In this document: positions 43,244 to 52,801 of the stretch, in pieces
Layout of the letters: each line of letters starts with the position of its first letter
Numbering within the stretch: the first letter of the stretch is position 1
DNA from: Salinispora fenicalii
Lineage (GTDB): Bacteria > Actinomycetota > Actinomycetes > Mycobacteriales > Micromonosporaceae
NCBI RefSeq assembly: GCF_000514815.1
Contig: NZ_AZWQ01000028.1
Location: 28,037 to 92,036 of the forward strand
Direction of reading: 5' to 3'
DNA: 64,000 nucleotides
Notes under the pieces: generated by a model
What the model was told of the DNA's origin: nothing
Databases searched by the model: none
The model's input: the letters and a program-made list of their open reading frames with translations, nothing else
Made by a program: the position numbers and the translations under genes

Positions 43244-44574
43244 CAGTGGGCCCCCACCAGCTGCTTGTCGGAAAGCTTCGGTGCGGTCCGGCCCTCGATG
43301 TAGTCGAGGTAGTCCTGCTTGAAGTACTTCAGCGAGGAGGTCACCGGGCTGGTGGCACCGTCACCGAGGCCGCAGAACGAGCGGCCGAGAATGTTGTCGC
43401 AGGTGTCCAGGAGCGTGTCCAGGTCCTCCTGGGTGCCCTGGCCGGAGAGGATCCGGCGGTAGACGCGGACCATCCAGTAGTTGCCCTCCCGGCACGGGGT
43501 GCACTTGCCGCACGACTCGTGGTGGTAGAACTCCAGCCACCGGTACGTCGCGTAGACCGGGCAGTCCTGGTCGGAGAAGATCTGCGTCGCCGTGGTGCCG
43601 AGAATCGACCCCGCCGCCGCCACCCCCTCGAAGTCCAGCGGCACGTCCAGGTGGTCGGCGGTCAGCAGCGGCGTCGACGAGCCGCCCGGCGTCCAGAACC
43701 GCAGCGAGTGCCCCGGCTGCATCCCACCGGCCAACTCGATCAGCTCGCGGAGCGTGACACCCATCGAGCACTCGTACTGACCTGGGTTCACGACCCGGCC
43801 CGAGAGCGAGTAGATCATCGGCCCGGAGGACTTCTCCGTGCCCATGCTCCGCCACCAGGCGGCGCCCCCCAGAACGAGGTACGGAACCGAAGCGATGGTG
43901 CCGACGTTGTTCACCACCGTCGGGCTGGCGTACAGACCGTGCGTCGCCGGGAACGGCGGGCGCAGCCGCGGCTGGCCGCGGAACCCCTCCAGCGAGTCCA
44001 GGAGCGCCGTCTCCTCACCGCAGATGTACGCCCCGGCCCCCGAGTGCACCACCAGGTCCAGGTCGAAGCCGCTGCCAAGGATGTTCTTCCCGAGGTAGTT
44101 CCGGGCGTACGCCTCCTGCACCGCGTGCCGCAGCCGGCGGGCGGCGTGCACCGCCTCGCCGCGGATGTAGATGTAGGCGCGGTTGGCCCGGATCGCGTAC
44201 GACGCGATGATCACACCCTCGATCAGGGAGTGCGGGTCGTGCGTCATCAGCGGCAGGTCCTTGCAGGTGCCCGGCTCGCCCTCGTCCGCGTTGACCACCA
44301 GGTAGTGCGGTCGGGTCGGGGCCTTGCCGTCCGGCTCCTGCGGGATGAACCCCCACTTGAGACCGGTCGGGAAGCCCGCGCCGCCCCGGCCGCGCAGCCC
44401 AGAGTCCTTGACCAGCTGGATCAGGTCATCCGGGTGAGCACCCAATGCCTTGCGCAGCGCGGCGTACCCGTCCAGCCGCTCATAGGTCCCGATCCGCCAG
44501 GCATCCGGCGACAGCCAGCGCTTGGTGAGCACCGGCGTGAGCTTGGCCAGCGTCTCCGGCCGAGGAGTGGTCAC
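43243..44574 (-). CDS. nuoF: NADH-quinone oxidoreductase subunit F
   Basis: A 443-residue NADH-binding flavoprotein. The FMN/NADH glycine-rich loop is [16 protein letters not shown], the flavin-site segment is NADEGEPGT, and the 4Fe-4S (N3) motif is [12 protein letters not shown] with a later Cys in [10 protein letters not shown]. Electrons enter complex I here. GTG 44574 overlaps the nuoE stop (GTGA), with AAAGGGGC upstream as ribosome site. Confidence 0.97.
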   Translation of the reverse strand: MTTPRPETLAKLTPVLTKRWLSPDAWRIGTYERLDGYAALRKALGAHPDDLIQLVKDSGLRGRGGAGFPTGLKWGFIPQEPDGKAPTRPHYLVVNADEGEPGTCKDLPLMTHDPHSLIEGVIIASYAIRANRAYIYIRGEAVHAARRLRHAVQEAYARNYLGKNILGSGFDLDLVVHSGAGAYICGEETALLDSLEGFRGQPRLRPPFPATHGLYASPTVVNNVGTIASVPYLVLGGAAWWRSMGTEKSSGPMIYSLSGRVVNPGQYECSMGVTLRELIELAGGMQPGHSLRFWTPGGSSTPLLTADHLDVPLDFEGVAAAGSILGTTATQIFSDQDCPVYATYRWLEFYHHESCGKCTPCREGNYWMVRVYRRILSGQGTQEDLDTLLDTCDNILGRSFCGLGDGATSPVTSSLKYFKQDYLDYIEGRTAPKLSDKQLVGAH

Positions 44575-45491
44575 TGGTCTGCGCCCCTTTCGTTCCCGGC
44601 TGGGGAGCCCGCCGTATCTCCCATGCCCGCCGCTGCGTCCTTCAACGAGCGTTCCTTCACCGGCGCCTCGTCCCCCGCGGGCTTGGCATCGCTGGCGGGT
44701 TTGGCGTAACCGGCCGGCCGGCTCTCCTTGGCCGCGCCAGCCGAAGCGGCGGCGGGCTTGGCGGCCTCGGCCTTCGCCTTCGCCTCGGCGGCGGCCTGCT
44801 CGGCCTCGGCCTTACTGCGGATCGGCGTGTTCGGGTCAAAGCCGGTGACCGCGATGCCGTGCTCCTGCGCCAGCCGCAGCCCGCGCACGGTCGGCTCGCC
44901 GGGGCCCCCGTCGGCGACCGCGTCCGCACGCTCGTCGGCGAAGCCGGCGAGCTGAAGCGACATCTCCTTCAGCTGGCAGAGCCGAGCCCCGCGACTCGGC
45001 GTCGGCCGGCTACCGGCACGCAGCTCGTCAACCACGCCGACCGCCGTCTTCGGGTCCACGTTGTCGAAGAAGTCGTAGTTGACCGTCATCACCGGTCCGT
45101 AGTCGCACGCCGCCAGACACTCGGCGTGCTCCAGCGTGACCGTGCCGTCGGCCGTGGTCTCCTCGTGCCCGACACCGAGGTGCTCGACCAGAGCGTCGTA
45201 CACCTCCTGGCCGCCCAGCACGTTGCACATCGTGTTGGTGCAGACGCTGACCAGCCAGTCACCGGTCGGCCGCCGCTTGTACATCGTGTAGAACGAGGCG
45301 ACCGCGCCGACCTGGGCCTTGTTCAGCCCCAGCACCTCGGCGCAGAACGCGATGCCGGCCGGGGAGACATACCCCTCCTCCGACTGCACCAGGTGCAGCA
45401 GCGGCAGCAACGCCGAGCGGGACCGATCGGCCGGATACCGAGCAATGATCTCCCGGGCCCGCGCCCGGGTCTCCTCGGAAAACACGGTCAT
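44571..45491 (-). CDS. nuoE: NADH-quinone oxidoreductase subunit E with long C-terminal tail
   Basis: A 306-residue thioredoxin-like 2Fe-2S subunit (N1a). The four cluster Cys lie in VCTNTMC and CLAACD. The family fold ends near residue 170. The tail is rich in Ala, Lys, Glu and Pro (AEAEQAAAEAKAKAEAAKPAA), predicted to be helical then disordered. ATG 45491 has AAAGGGGGC upstream. A GTG at 45527 overlapping nuoD would add 12 residues encoded by the intercistronic repeat and is less likely. Confidence 0.94.
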   Translation of the reverse strand: MTVFSEETRARAREIIARYPADRSRSALLPLLHLVQSEEGYVSPAGIAFCAEVLGLNKAQVGAVASFYTMYKRRPTGDWLVSVCTNTMCNVLGGQEVYDALVEHLGVGHEETTADGTVTLEHAECLAACDYGPVMTVNYDFFDNVDPKTAVGVVDELRAGSRPTPSRGARLCQLKEMSLQLAGFADERADAVADGGPGEPTVRGLRLAQEHGIAVTGFDPNTPIRSKAEAEQAAAEAKAKAEAAKPAAASAGAAKESRPAGYAKPASDAKPAGDEAPVKERSLKDAAAGMGDTAGSPAGNERGADQ

Positions 45492-45502
45492 CGGTGCCCC
45501 CT

Positions 45503-45535
45503 TTCCGTTCGCGACTGCGTCACTCACCGGTCACA
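45503..45535 (-). repeat. partial stop-to-Shine-Dalgarno repeat between nuoD and nuoE
   Basis: On the sense strand it begins at the nuoD stop, TGAGTGACGCAGTCGCGAAC, then GGAAAGG. It lacks the GCTTGCGAGCCCC centre seen in the full copies but keeps both ends. Confidence 0.55.
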
Positions 45536-46849
45536 CCCGCCCATCACCGGGTCCAGCGAGGCGCCACCGGCGATCACGTCGGCGATCAGGCCGCCCTCGG
45601 CCATCGCCGGCAGGGCCTGGAGGTTGACGAAGCTGGGCTCCCGGTAGTGCACCCGGTACGGCCGGGTCCCCCCGTCGGATACCGCGTGCACACCCAGCTC
45701 ACCCCGGGGCGCCTCGATGCCCACGTACACCTGGCCGGGCGGGACCCGGAAGCCCTCGGTGACGAGCTTGAAGTGATGGATCAGCGACTCCATCGACTGC
45801 CCCATGATCTTCGCCACGTGCTCCAGCGAGTTACCCATGCCGTCGACCCCGATGGCGAGCTGCGCCGGCCAGGCGATCTTCCGATCCGCCACCATCACCG
45901 GGCCCGGCCGGAGCCGGTCCACCGCCTGCTCGACGAGCTTCAACGACTCCCGAATCTCGGCGAGCCGGACCAGATACCGGCCCCACACGTCACCATCGGT
46001 GTGGGTCGGCACGTCGAACTCGTACGTCTCGTAGCCGCAGTACGGCATCGTCTTGCGCAGGTCCCAGGCGAGGCCGGCGGAGCGCAACACCGGGCCGGTC
46101 ACGCCCATCGCGAGGCAGCCGGTCGCGTCGAGCACCCCGACGTTCTGCGTCCGCTCCAGCCAGATCGGCTGACCGGAGAGCATCTTCTCGTACTCCGCGA
46201 GCTTCTTCGGCATCAGCTTCAAGAAGTCACGGATCTTGGCGATCGCCTCATCCGGCACGTCCTGCGCCACTCCACCCGGGCGGACGTACGCGTGGTTCAT
46301 CCGCAGCCCGGTGATCAGCTCGAAGATCTCCAGGACGTACTCCCGCTCCCGGAAGCCGTAGAGCATCATGTTGATCGCGCCCAGCTCCATGGCCGTGGTG
46401 GCCACCCAGACCAGGTGCGAGGAGATCCGGTTGAGCTCCATCATCAGGACCCGAATGGTGGTCGCCCGCTCGGTGATCTGCTCCTCGATGCCGAGCAGCT
46501 TCTCCACCGCCAGCGAGTACGCCGTCTCGTTGAAGAGCGGGGCGAGATAGTCCATCCGGGTCACGAAGGCCGAGCCCTGGACCCAGTTCCGGAACTCCAT
46601 GTTCTTCTCGATGCCGGTGTGCAGGTAGCCGACGACCGAGCGGAGCTCGCGGACCGTCTCGCCCTCCAGCTCCAGAACCAGCCGGAGCACCCCGTGCGTG
46701 GACGGGTGCTGCGGACCCATGTTGACGACGATCCGCTCGTCGTTGATCGGGTCAGTGCCGGAGAGGACGACATCCCAGTCCCCGCCGGTGACGGTAAAGA
46801 CCTTGCCCTCGGCGGTCTCCCGCTCGGTGGCGTAGTTGGACGCGCTCAC
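45524..46849 (-). CDS. nuoD: NADH-quinone oxidoreductase subunit D
   Basis: A 441-residue subunit related to the large subunit of NiFe hydrogenases that lines the quinone-reduction site. It has [21 protein letters not shown], with the conserved His residues near the quinone head, then [11 protein letters not shown] and [12 protein letters not shown]. The C-terminus is the usual EVD-like end modified to GGCDR. GTG 46849 is used, preceded by GGAGGGCAGGTAGA from the repeat. Length normal. Confidence 0.97.
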   Translation of the reverse strand: MSASNYATERETAEGKVFTVTGGDWDVVLSGTDPINDERIVVNMGPQHPSTHGVLRLVLELEGETVRELRSVVGYLHTGIEKNMEFRNWVQGSAFVTRMDYLAPLFNETAYSLAVEKLLGIEEQITERATTIRVLMMELNRISSHLVWVATTAMELGAINMMLYGFREREYVLEIFELITGLRMNHAYVRPGGVAQDVPDEAIAKIRDFLKLMPKKLAEYEKMLSGQPIWLERTQNVGVLDATGCLAMGVTGPVLRSAGLAWDLRKTMPYCGYETYEFDVPTHTDGDVWGRYLVRLAEIRESLKLVEQAVDRLRPGPVMVADRKIAWPAQLAIGVDGMGNSLEHVAKIMGQSMESLIHHFKLVTEGFRVPPGQVYVGIEAPRGELGVHAVSDGGTRPYRVHYREPSFVNLQALPAMAEGGLIADVIAGGASLDPVMGGCDR

Positions 46850-46854
46850 TCTAC

Positions 46855-46894
46855 CTGCCCTCCGTTCCCGACTGCGGGGCTCGCAAGCTCACTC
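46855..46894 (-). repeat. intercistronic stop-to-Shine-Dalgarno repeat, copy 1 (nuoC-nuoD)
   Basis: A 40-base element. On the sense strand it reads GAGTGAGCTTGCGAGCCCCG, then CAGTCGGGAACGGAGGGCAG. The GGAGGG at its 3' end is the nuoD ribosome site. Confidence 0.8.
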
Positions 46895-46910
46895 CTCGCG
46901 CTCACCGTCC

Positions 46911-46950
46911 CTGCCCTCCGTCCGCGACACCGGGGCTCGCAAGCTCACTC
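46911..46950 (-). repeat. intercistronic stop-to-Shine-Dalgarno repeat, copy 2 (after nuoC)
   Basis: A second copy in direct orientation, 16 bases from copy 1. It starts within the nuoC stop codon (TGAGTGAGCTTGCGAGCCCC) and ends in GGACGGAGGGCAG. Confidence 0.8.
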
Positions 46951-47686
46951 ACTGGTACGACCTCCGGCGGTCCGGCGGCGGGATTTCGGCGCCCTTGTAC
47001 TCGACCGGCACGCCGCCCAGCGGATAGTCCTTACGCTGCGGGTGGCCCTCCCAGTCGTCCGGCATGAGAATCCGGGTCAGACCGGGGTGGCCGTCGAAGA
47101 TGATGCCGAACATGTCGTACGCCTCCCGCTCCTGCCAGTCGGCGGTCGGGTAGACGCTGGTCACGCTGGGCAGGTGCGGGTCCTCGGCGGAGACCGCAGC
47201 CTCTAGTCGGACCTGACGCCGGTAGGTCATCGAGGTCAGCTGGTAGACCACGTGCAGCCGGCGGGCGTCGGCGCCCAGGTAGTCCACCCCGGAGACCGAC
47301 GAGAGGAGCTCGAACCGGAGCGAGAGGTCGTCCCGCATCACCTGGCAGACCTCGGCGATCCGCTCCGGGCGGATGTGCAGGGTCAGCTCACCCCGGTCAA
47401 CCACGACCTTCTCGATCGCCTCGCCGAAGGCCGGGTACGCCTCCTCCAGCGCATCGGTGACCTCGTCGAAGTAGCCGCCGTACGGCCGCGTGGCCGCCTC
47501 GATCGGCCGTTGCGGGCGAACCAGCCCGCCGTAGCCGGAAACGTCGCCGGTGCCCTGGTCGCCGAACATCCCACGCCCGGCGGGGCTCGACGGGGGCAGC
47601 TCAGCCGGAGCGCCGCCGGTGGCCCCGGCCGGGGTAACCGGTACCGGCACGCCGCCGTCGTCCGTCCTGTCCTGGGGTGCGCTCAT
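46949..47686 (-). CDS. nuoC: NADH-quinone oxidoreductase subunit C
   Basis: A 245-residue 30-kDa-type subunit of the connecting region. The first 65 or so residues are Pro/Gly-rich and variable. The conserved part includes [16 protein letters not shown] and the signature [33 protein letters not shown], ending with [16 protein letters not shown]. The ATG at 47686 is 8 bases from a GGAGGG supplied by the repeat. Confidence 0.96.
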   Translation of the reverse strand: MSAPQDRTDDGGVPVPVTPAGATGGAPAELPPSSPAGRGMFGDQGTGDVSGYGGLVRPQRPIEAATRPYGGYFDEVTDALEEAYPAFGEAIEKVVVDRGELTLHIRPERIAEVCQVMRDDLSLRFELLSSVSGVDYLGADARRLHVVYQLTSMTYRRQVRLEAAVSAEDPHLPSVTSVYPTADWQEREAYDMFGIIFDGHPGLTRILMPDDWEGHPQRKDYPLGGVPVEYKGAEIPPPDRRRSYQ

Positions 47687-47693
47687 GTCACCG

Positions 47694-47733
47694 GCCCTCC
47701 GTTCACGACCGTGGGGCTCGCAAGCTCAGTCAC
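47694..47733 (-). repeat. intercistronic stop-to-Shine-Dalgarno repeat, copy 3 (nuoB-nuoC)
   Basis: Begins at the nuoB stop (TGACTGAGCTTGCGAGCCCC) and ends in GAACGGAGGGCC, eight bases before the nuoC ATG. Differs from copies 1 and 2 at a few central positions. Confidence 0.8.
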
Positions 47734-48410
47734 TTTTTCAACCCCTCGTACTGCTGCAGGTGGGGCTGGGCCTTCATCCAGTTCTCAATCCGCAGCTGCT
47801 CCTCGCGACCCTCGCGGACGGCCTTCGTCCACTCGGCGCGGCGGGCCTTGTCGCTGCGGTACGACGACGGCATCGACCCGTAGGGCACGATCGGCACGTC
47901 GCCGCGGGCCTTGCGGGCCTCCAGCATCTTGCGGCCGTTCGGGCCAAGGGGCTCATGCATGATCTTCTCGCGGAGTTTGAGGACCGCGTCGATGAGCATC
48001 TCGGGCCGGGGCGGGCAGCCGGGCAGGTACATGTCCACCGGCACGACGTGGTCAACGCCCTGGACGATCGCGTAGTTGTTGAACATGCCCCCGCTGCTGG
48101 CGCAGACGCCCATCGACAGCACCCAGCGGGGCTCGGCCATCTGGTCGTAGATCTGCCGGAGCACCGGGGCCATCTTCTGGCTCACCCGCCCGGCCACGAT
48201 CATCAGGTCCGCCTGTCGGGGCGAGGCCCGGAAGACCTCCATGCCCCAACGGCCCATGTCGTAGTGGGGGCCGCCGGCTGCCATCATCTCGATGGCGCAG
48301 CAGGCGAGGCCGAAGGTGGCCCCCCAGACCGACGACTTACGCGACCAGTTGACGAACTTCTCCACCGAGGTGAGCAGGACACCGGCGGGGAGCTTCTCCT
48401 CGATACCCAT
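47730..48410 (-). CDS. nuoB: NADH-quinone oxidoreductase subunit B
   Basis: A 226-residue subunit holding cluster N2, the last electron carrier before quinone. The tandem cysteines are in [13 protein letters not shown], with further ligands in [15 protein letters not shown] and [12 protein letters not shown]. The C-terminal 50 residues are charged and longer than in E. coli. ATG 48410 follows AGGAACC. Confidence 0.96.
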   Translation of the reverse strand: MGIEEKLPAGVLLTSVEKFVNWSRKSSVWGATFGLACCAIEMMAAGGPHYDMGRWGMEVFRASPRQADLMIVAGRVSQKMAPVLRQIYDQMAEPRWVLSMGVCASSGGMFNNYAIVQGVDHVVPVDMYLPGCPPRPEMLIDAVLKLREKIMHEPLGPNGRKMLEARKARGDVPIVPYGSMPSSYRSDKARRAEWTKAVREGREEQLRIENWMKAQPHLQQYEGLKK

Positions 48411-48424
48411 CTACGGTTCCTTCC

Positions 48425-48790
48425 TCAGTCCCAGTCCAGGCCGCCGCGCCGCCACACGTAGGCGTACGCGACGAGGACCGCGACGATGAACAGGACCATC
48501 TCCACTAGGCCGAAGATCGGCAGGGCATCGAACGAGACAGCCCAGGGGAAGAGGAAGATGATCTCGATGTCGAAGACGATGAAGAGCATCGCCGTTAGGT
48601 AGAACTTGATCGGAAACCGGCCACCGCCGACTGGCTGCGGGCTCGGCTCGATTCCACACTCGTACGCCTCAAGCTTGGCCCGGTTGTAACGGCGTGGGCC
48701 GGCGAGGCGGGCGGCTGCCACGGAGAACAGCGCGAACGCCGCGGCGAGGGCGAACAACCCGATGATCGGTATGTAAGGCGAGAGCGACAT
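48425..48790 (-). CDS. nuoA: NADH-quinone oxidoreductase subunit A
   Basis: A 121-residue membrane subunit with three helices. The conserved loop YECGIEPSPQPVGGGRFPIKFYLTAMLFIVFDIEIIFLFPWAV includes the Glu-Cys-Gly of the quinone cavity and the acidic FDIE. ATG 48790 has AGGAGA upstream; an upstream GTG adding 14 residues was rejected. First gene of the 14-gene operon. Confidence 0.96.
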   Translation of the reverse strand: MSLSPYIPIIGLFALAAAFALFSVAAARLAGPRRYNRAKLEAYECGIEPSPQPVGGGRFPIKFYLTAMLFIVFDIEIIFLFPWAVSFDALPIFGLVEMVLFIVAVLVAYAYVWRRGGLDWD

Positions 48791-48833
48791 CGTTTCTCCT
48801 GCTCGTCCTTCCCTGCCCTCGATGCTGGACAAA

Positions 48834-48849
48834 TATCACACTATTCACA
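48834..48849. promoter_or_regulatory. weak Rex-like half-palindrome upstream of nuoA
   Basis: TATCACACTATTCACA matches the Rex operator TGTGAA-N4-TTCACA perfectly in the right half but in only three of six positions on the left. It lies in an AT-rich stretch 44 bases before nuoA. In Streptomyces Rex controls nuo by NADH/NAD+ ratio; the left-half mismatch keeps this tentative. Confidence 0.28.
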
Positions 48850-48901
48850 TCCCGGTCAGCGATTGCCGGCGGGGTCAAAACACACCGCGATCCAGATCGC
48901 G

Positions 48902-50173
48902 TCACACAGCTGGCGCCGCCTTCGTCATCGCGTTGATGACCCGGTCCATCGCGTCCCCGTCGCGCGGGTCGGTCAGGTTGGCCAACAACTTGAGCACGAA
49001 GCGCATCAACGTCGGGTGCGGCAGGCCGTACTTCGTGGCGGCCCGCATGATCTCGGGGCGACCGATCAGCTTCACGAAGATGCCGCCGAGCCGGTAGTAG
49101 CCACCGAACCGGGTCTTCAGCTCCGCCGGGTACGCCATCAGCGCGCGCTCCCGCTCGACGCCGGCCGGACGGGCGAGCGCCTGCACCGCGATCTCCGCGG
49201 CCAGTTCCCCCGACTCCATCGCGTACGCGATGCCCTCGCCGTTGAACGGGTTGACCATGCCGCCGGAATCACCGACGAGCAGCGTTCCGCGCGAGTAGTG
49301 CGGCACCCGGTTGAAGCCCATCGGCAGCGCCGCGCCGAGGATCGGTCCCTCGGCAGTGGCCTCGTCCGCGATCCCCCACTCCTCGGGGGTGTTGGCGAGC
49401 CAGTCGGTGAGCAGCCGCCGGTAGTTCGTCTTACCGAAGGCGGAGGAGGAGTTCAGGACACCGAGCCCGACGTTCACCCGGCCGTCGCCCAGCCCGAAGA
49501 TCCAGCCGTAGCCGGGCAGGAGCGCGTCGCTGCCCTTGCGGCGCAGCTCCAGCCAGGACTCGAGGTAGTTGTCGTCGTGCTTGGCCGGGCAGCGGTAGTA
49601 CCGCCGGACCGCCACGCCGAGCGGCCGGTCATCCCGCTTGGCCAGCCCGAGGGCGAGCGGGAAGCGGCCGGAGACCCCGTCCGCGGCGACCACGAGGGGC
49701 GCCCGGAAGGTGGCCGGCTCCTGCTCCGGGCCGACCGCTGCCTCGACCCCGACCACCCGGCCGGCACGGTCGAATACCGGGGCGGTGACCTCAACCGCGG
49801 TACGCAGCTCGGCACCGGCGGCGACGGCGCGCTGGGCGAGCAGTTCGTCGAAGTCCAGCCGGGGACGCACCAGGCCGTAGTTGGGGAAGCTGGCCAGGTC
49901 GGGCCAGTCCAGTTCGAGTCGGAGGCCACCACCGACGACCCGCAGGCCACGGTTACGCACCCAGCCCGCCTCGACCGAAGTATCCACGCCCATCCGTACC
50001 AGCTGGCGCACTGCGCGCGGGGTCAACCCGTCGCCGCAGACCTTCTCCCGAGGAAACTCGGTCTTCTCCAGCAGCAACACACGGACGCCGTGCTGGGCCA
50101 GGTGGTACGCGGTCGCCGAACCACCTGGGCCTGCGCCCACGACGATCACCTCGGCGTCGTTCTCCGTGGTCAT
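48902..50173 (-). CDS. geranylgeranyl reductase family flavoprotein, MenJ-like
   Basis: A 423-residue FAD-dependent reductase. The N-terminal dinucleotide fold is VIVVGAGPGGSATAYHLAQHGVRVLLLEK, the family motif KVCGDGLTPRAV follows, and the second flavin segment is LLVGDSGGMVNPFNGEGIAYAMESG. Mycobacterial MenJ partly saturates the menaquinone side chain, and the quinone neighbourhood fits that job. ATG 50173 follows GGAGG at five bases; the GTG at 50179 overlaps that site. A candidate iron-box motif lies about 86 bases upstream. Confidence 0.92.
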   Translation of the reverse strand: MTTENDAEVIVVGAGPGGSATAYHLAQHGVRVLLLEKTEFPREKVCGDGLTPRAVRQLVRMGVDTSVEAGWVRNRGLRVVGGGLRLELDWPDLASFPNYGLVRPRLDFDELLAQRAVAAGAELRTAVEVTAPVFDRAGRVVGVEAAVGPEQEPATFRAPLVVAADGVSGRFPLALGLAKRDDRPLGVAVRRYYRCPAKHDDNYLESWLELRRKGSDALLPGYGWIFGLGDGRVNVGLGVLNSSSAFGKTNYRRLLTDWLANTPEEWGIADEATAEGPILGAALPMGFNRVPHYSRGTLLVGDSGGMVNPFNGEGIAYAMESGELAAEIAVQALARPAGVERERALMAYPAELKTRFGGYYRLGGIFVKLIGRPEIMRAATKYGLPHPTLMRFVLKLLANLTDPRDGDAMDRVINAMTKAAPAV

Positions 50174-50258
50174 CCGCACCTCCCCTCCCGCACGCTCGTG
50201 AAAACGTTCACAAGCCAGACGGTATGGAGTCTATGACCGGCCAGGTAGCGGCTGCGTA

Positions 50259-50272
50259 TTAGGGGTACCTAA
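50259..50272. promoter_or_regulatory. iron-box-like palindrome
   Basis: TTAGGGGTACCTAA reproduces the 14-base core of the IdeR/DmdR box (TTAGG-N4-CCTAA); the outer TTAGG of the full 19-base box is absent. It lies upstream of the MenJ-like gene. Confidence 0.35.
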
Positions 50273-50381
50273 CTTGCTGGAAACCTGCCGGTCAGCGGCG
50301 GCAGCGGCGATGTAGCGACGCAGTTCGGCACGAATCACCGTCTACGCAGCGGTCCTGACCCGAGACACACGGGCACCGCTG

Positions 50382-51089
50382 TCACGGCCGGAAGGCCCGG
50401 TGCAGCGCCACAATTCCGCCGGTCAGATTGCGCCAGGCCGCCCGGTGCCAGCCCGCTGACCCGATCCGCTCCGCCAGCACCGCCTGATCCGGCCACGCGC
50501 GGATCGACTCCGCCAGGTAGACATACGCGTCCGGGCTACTCGCCACCGACCGCGCCACCGCCGGCAGCGACCGCATCAGATACGACAGGTAGATCGTGCG
50601 GAAGACGGGGTTGACCGGGGTGCTGAACTCGCAGACAACCAGCCGGCCGCCGGGCTTCGTGACCCGGGCCAGTTCCCGCAGCGCCGCGTCCGTGTCCTGC
50701 ACGTTGCGCAGCGCGAAGGAGATGGTCACCGCGTCGAAGGTGGCGTCGGCGAAGGGCAACCGCAGCGCGTCCCCCGCCAACAGGGGCACCTCAGGGCGGG
50801 TCCGCCGGCCCGCGGCCAACATTCCCAGGGAGAGGTCGGCACCGACCGCGTACGCCCCTGAGCGGGCGAGTTCCCCGGTCGAGACACCGGTGCCGGCGCC
50901 CACGTCCAACACCCGCTCGCCGGGCCGCAGGCCCAGCGCGGCCCGGGTCGCCCGCCGCCAGGACCGGTCCTGCCCGAAGGAGAGAACAGTATTCGCCAGG
51001 TCATAGCGGGCGGCCACGCCGTCGAACATCGTGGCGACCTCGTGCGGCTGCTTGTCCAGGCTGGCGCGCTGGCCCTGCGATGTACTCAC
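50382..51089 (-). CDS. menG: demethylmenaquinone methyltransferase
   Basis: A 235-residue UbiE/MenG SAM-dependent methyltransferase performing the last step of menaquinone synthesis. The start region [21 protein letters not shown], motif [17 protein letters not shown], and the family block [15 protein letters not shown] are clear, as is CEFSTP. GTG 51089 (VSTSQGQ) is chosen. A GGAGG is present but very close to the start, so initiation may be weak. The open frame before it is Gly-rich and was rejected. Confidence 0.95.
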   Translation of the reverse strand: MSTSQGQRASLDKQPHEVATMFDGVAARYDLANTVLSFGQDRSWRRATRAALGLRPGERVLDVGAGTGVSTGELARSGAYAVGADLSLGMLAAGRRTRPEVPLLAGDALRLPFADATFDAVTISFALRNVQDTDAALRELARVTKPGGRLVVCEFSTPVNPVFRTIYLSYLMRSLPAVARSVASSPDAYVYLAESIRAWPDQAVLAERIGSAGWHRAAWRNLTGGIVALHRAFRP

Positions 51090-51164
51090 CCCTCCACTGT
51101 GCCAGCCGTCGCACCTCCCGCCGGGAGGGCCCCCTACCAGGCCATCCGCGCCGCACACCACACC

Positions 51165-51202
51165 ACGAGGGCGGGGTGGCCGTCGGCCCGCCCCGCCCTC
51201 GT
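51165..51202 (-). terminator. terminator of the LPVTG surface protein gene
   Basis: A 12-bp stem ACGAGGGCGGGG/CCCCGCCCTCGT (51165-51176 and 51191-51202), starting 13 bases past the stop of the surface protein gene. Confidence 0.8.
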
Positions 51203-51214
51203 CGACACTGGCTG

Positions 51215-52471
51215 TCAGTCGGTGTCCCGCTCCGACCCTGGGTTCACCAGGACAACCTTCCGTCGCCGCGAGAGCAGCAGCAGCGCAGCGCCGGCCAGCA
51301 GCACGACCGCACCAACGCCACCGATCAGGCCGACCTGCACCCCGGTGACCGGCAAGCCGCCGCCACCACCAGAGCCGCCCGGGGTATCCGTGGCGGTCGG
51401 GGTAGCTGTGGCGGTCGGGGTAGCTGTGGCGGTCGGGGTTGCCGTGGCGGTCGGGCTCGGCGAACCGGTGGGCGTGGGGCTCGGCGTGGAGAGGTTGACG
51501 AAGACGTCGAACTGGGCCAGCCCGTCGTCGGGGTCGGTCTCCGCGAACGCCCGGCGCTGCTGGTCGGAGGCGATGCGCGGCGTCGCCTCCGATGCACCGG
51601 AGGCGAGATCGAGACCCACCGAGTAGAGGAAGCCCGGGCGGAGGACCGGCTCGGTCACATCGGCGTCGACCTGCACCCGCACCGGCGCGGTGTAGAACTC
51701 GCCGGGGTCCAGCACCGCGCCGGAGTCGGTGCAGTGCACCTGCGCCAGGCCGCCGAGACCCGACTCGGCACAGCCCGCCGGCAACTCCGCGAAGGTTACG
51801 CCGGCCGGCAGGGTAAGCCCGTAGGCGATACCGGTGGCCGAGCGGCTGCCGTGGTTGTACACGGCCCAGTCCAACGGCGCGGTCTCGCCCGGTCGGACCG
51901 GCGTCCGTGCCGACTCACCGCTGTCGTCGCCGTCGACCTCCACGTCGGCGTAGACGTCCTGCACCCAGCTGGTGAGGTCGTAGCCGGGCTTGGCGACCGT
52001 GATGTCGTGCTCGATCTCGTTGTCCTCCGAGACCGGATCTGGGGTGGCCGAGGTCACGGTGATGACCAGGTGGCCAGCGGCACCGCGCTTACCGATGGAG
52101 AAGAGCGGGATACCGAAGTCTTCGGTGGTGCCGGCGGGCAGGTCGCCGAGGAGGCAGCTGAACGCGGTCCCGGTGGCCTCGCAGCCCGCCGGCACGGCCA
52201 CGCCGACCTTGTTTTCCTTCAAGTTCGCCGTCTCGACGGTTACCCGCACGGACTTCGCGTCAGCCGTGCTGCGGGTGTTGTTGATCTGGATCTTGAAGGG
52301 CTTAGCTCTGGCCTCCTCGACACCCTTGGCCAGCTCAGAACTGATCGGGATCAATGCCAGGTCGGCCTGATCAGCGGCGTGCGCCGGAGCGGACACACCG
52401 ATGCTGCCGGCCGCGACGAGCAGGGCGACCGCCCCGACCCGGGCCAGCGACGGACGGTGAAGCAACATCAT
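51215..52471 (-). CDS. LPXTG-type cell wall-anchored protein
   Basis: A 418-residue exported protein. The signal peptide ([22 protein letters not shown]) is cleaved after AHA near residue 33. Beta-rich DUF11/CARDB-like modules follow, with paired Cys. Next is a Thr/Pro/Ala spacer of repeated PTATAT units and then the sortase signal LPVTG. A helix ([19 protein letters not shown]) and basic tail (SRRRKVVLV) end the protein. The sorting motif has Val at X. No sortase gene is in the window. ATG 52471 follows AGGGGG; a second ATG at 52468 is equal. Likely a surface adhesin or wall-shape protein; function unknown. Confidence 0.88.
   Translation of the reverse strand: MMLLHRPSLARVGAVALLVAAGSIGVSAPAHAADQADLALIPISSELAKGVEEARAKPFKIQINNTRSTADAKSVRVTVETANLKENKVGVAVPAGCEATGTAFSCLLGDLPAGTTEDFGIPLFSIGKRGAAGHLVITVTSATPDPVSEDNEIEHDITVAKPGYDLTSWVQDVYADVEVDGDDSGESARTPVRPGETAPLDWAVYNHGSRSATGIAYGLTLPAGVTFAELPAGCAESGLGGLAQVHCTDSGAVLDPGEFYTAPVRVQVDADVTEPVLRPGFLYSVGLDLASGASEATPRIASDQQRRAFAETDPDDGLAQFDVFVNLSTPSPTPTGSPSPTATATPTATATPTATATPTATDTPGGSGGGGGLPVTGVQVGLIGGVGAVVLLAGAALLLLSRRRKVVLVNPGSERDTD
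51381..51452. repeat. four 18-bp tandem repeats coding the wall-spanning spacer
   Basis: Four units of 18 bases (51381-51398, 51399-51416, 51417-51434, 51435-51452), the middle two identical. Each encodes six residues of the Thr/Pro/Ala spacer, so copy number can vary without frameshift. Confidence 0.85.
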
Positions 52472-52801
52472 CGATCCCCCTGAGGGTTCGGAACACGAGT
52501 TTCGAAAACGAGCGGAGGCCCGCCACCCCTCGATCGGGGTGGGGCGGCCGGGCAGTCTCACCCGGACCCGAAGCACCGGGCCGGGATATTAACGGGCGAT
52601 GATCACGCTGGCTAGCCCGCCGCGTGGGCATGCGGACGTTGCCCTCGCAGCCAAGTCCAGGGATTGTCCGGAATAGCGGGGTTCGTCATCCACAATGTGG
52701 ACCATCACATCGACGAACAGGTCACCGAACTCAATACCTTCGGCCTACACCCTCGCGCCATCCAGCACCACACTGGCGCCGTTACCGAAAGGCTGGGTAG
52801 A
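52472..52801. other. intergenic region between mqnC and the LPVTG gene
   Basis: 330 bases with no supported gene. A hairpin at 52523-52542 (7-bp stem CCACCCC/GGGGTGG, loop TCGATC) is followed on the minus strand by a TTTTC run. It may end mqnC or lead the surface protein gene. The region around 52640-52760 is AT-richer. Confidence 0.5.
52523..52542 (-). terminator. short hairpin with downstream T-run
   Basis: A 7-bp stem and 6-base loop; on the minus strand a CGTTTTCG run follows about 20 bases later. Weak but the best terminator candidate after mqnC. Confidence 0.4.
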
